A stretch of DNA of 64,000 nucleotides from Streptomyces violaceorubidus (lineage in GTDB: Bacteria > Actinomycetota > Actinomycetes > Streptomycetales > Streptomycetaceae): the NCBI RefSeq assembly GCF_000717995.1, contig NZ_JODM01000004.1, positions 169,460 through 233,459 on the forward strand, given 5' to 3'. Every line of letters starts with the position of its first letter. Position 1 is the first letter of the stretch. A program made the translations under genes and the position numbers. Below, in pieces: positions 63,908 to 64,000 of this stretch. The notes under the pieces are model-generated. The model did not search any database and was not told where the DNA came from. It was given only the letters and a program-made list of their open reading frames with translations.

Positions 63908-64000
63908 GGGCCTGTTGCGAAAGTGGATCTTGTTCGTTGATGATCACGTCCTGTGAGACGTGGGGATCTGACGAATGGCCAGTGGGCCCGGCTTGAGCCT
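63908..64000 (+). mobile_element. Left end of an IS5-type insertion sequence
   Basis: From 63908 the sequence GGCCTGTTGCGAAAGTGG has the look of a Streptomyces IS5-group terminal repeat, and 45 bases on a transposase frame opens. CTAG at 63905-63908 is a common target for this group. The other end is outside the window. Confidence 0.75.
63953..64000 (+). CDS. IS5-family transposase, N-terminal fragment (runs off right edge)
   Basis: GTG 63953 opens a frame of 16 codons, VRRGDLTNGQWARLEP, which matches the usual beginning of Streptomyces IS5-family transposases (helix with LTxxQWxxLEPLLP). No stop before the window ends. Confidence 0.75.
   Translation, partial: MRRGDLTNGQWARLEP

Larger units (their letters stand above)
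58715..64000 (+). mobile_element. Tn7-like transposon core (tnsA-tnsB-tnsC-tniQ), left part
   Basis: The element begins with a TGTCGG end at 58715, 29 bases after the dnaB stop, and carries tnsA, tnsB, tnsC and a broken tniQ in one direction with overlapping stops and starts. The far end, any cargo and the target duplication lie beyond the window. The left end contains repeats typical of TnsB sites. The set has the heteromeric TnsA-TnsB transposase, so it should move by cut and paste, not replicatively like the TnsB-only Tn5053 types. Confidence 0.85.

Overview
The window is a 64 kb piece of high-GC (about 70 percent) chromosome around the replication origin of a Streptomyces or very close relative. 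The order gyrA-gyrB-DUF721-recF-gnd-dnaN-oriC-dnaA-rpmH-rnpA-yidD-yidC-jag-rsmG-parA-parB, followed by trxA/trxB/sigM/murJ, pcnA, ino1, femX, rpsF-ssb-rpsR-rplI and dnaB, is the Streptomyces origin region. GTG and TTG starts, the DLW-39 peptide, DUF6344, the SCO3897-type LppU protein and nine perfect copies of the Streptomyces parS palindrome agree with this.

Layout. 1-10.1 kb looks accessory: the start of a secreted-protein gene running off the left edge, the DLW-39 peptide, a DUF6344 secreted protein, a GntR regulator translationally coupled to a family 2 glycosyltransferase, a 3Fe-4S ferredoxin coupled to an FkbM methyltransferase, a small anchored protein, and a 1,439-residue STAND NTPase with a transmembrane helix and 14 WD40 repeats. 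A tRNA-Ile (GAT) gene at 10.2 kb separates this from the conserved core. 10.3-23.0 kb (minus strand) holds DUF3566, gyrA, gyrB, DUF721, recF, gnd, dnaN, oriC and dnaA. 23.4-30.4 kb (plus strand) holds rpmH, rnpA, yidD, yidC, jag, rsmG, parA, parB and a GNAT gene. 30.5-40.3 kb (minus) holds thioredoxin, thioredoxin reductase, SigM with its zinc anti-sigma factor, a pseudokinase, MurJ and DUF6049. 40.5-58.7 kb is mixed: CCA-adding enzyme, LppU-like protein, MFS carrier, inositol phosphate synthase with a PadR regulator, a class A PBP, GT87, an alanine-racemase-fold protein, FemX, the rpsF operon, a MATE carrier and dnaB.

The last 5.3 kb is a Tn7-like transposon core (tnsA, tnsB, tnsC, tniQ in overlapping order). 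Its tnsA-side end lies 29 bp after the dnaB stop codon, a geometry very like Tn7 behind glmS. The tniQ gene is broken twice, by a one-base frameshift and by an IS5-type insertion sequence that runs off the right edge.

The core genes form one working set. DnaA acts at oriC and probably at clusters of DnaA boxes before dnaA, parA and dnaB. DnaN, DnaB, SSB and gyrase supply replication. ParA and ParB with the scattered parS sites segregate the origin. RpmH, RnpA, YidD, YidC and Jag link translation and membrane insertion, and MurJ, FemX, the PBP and the pseudokinase serve the cell wall. Several parS sites are built into transcription terminators or into coding sequence, which is noted under findings.
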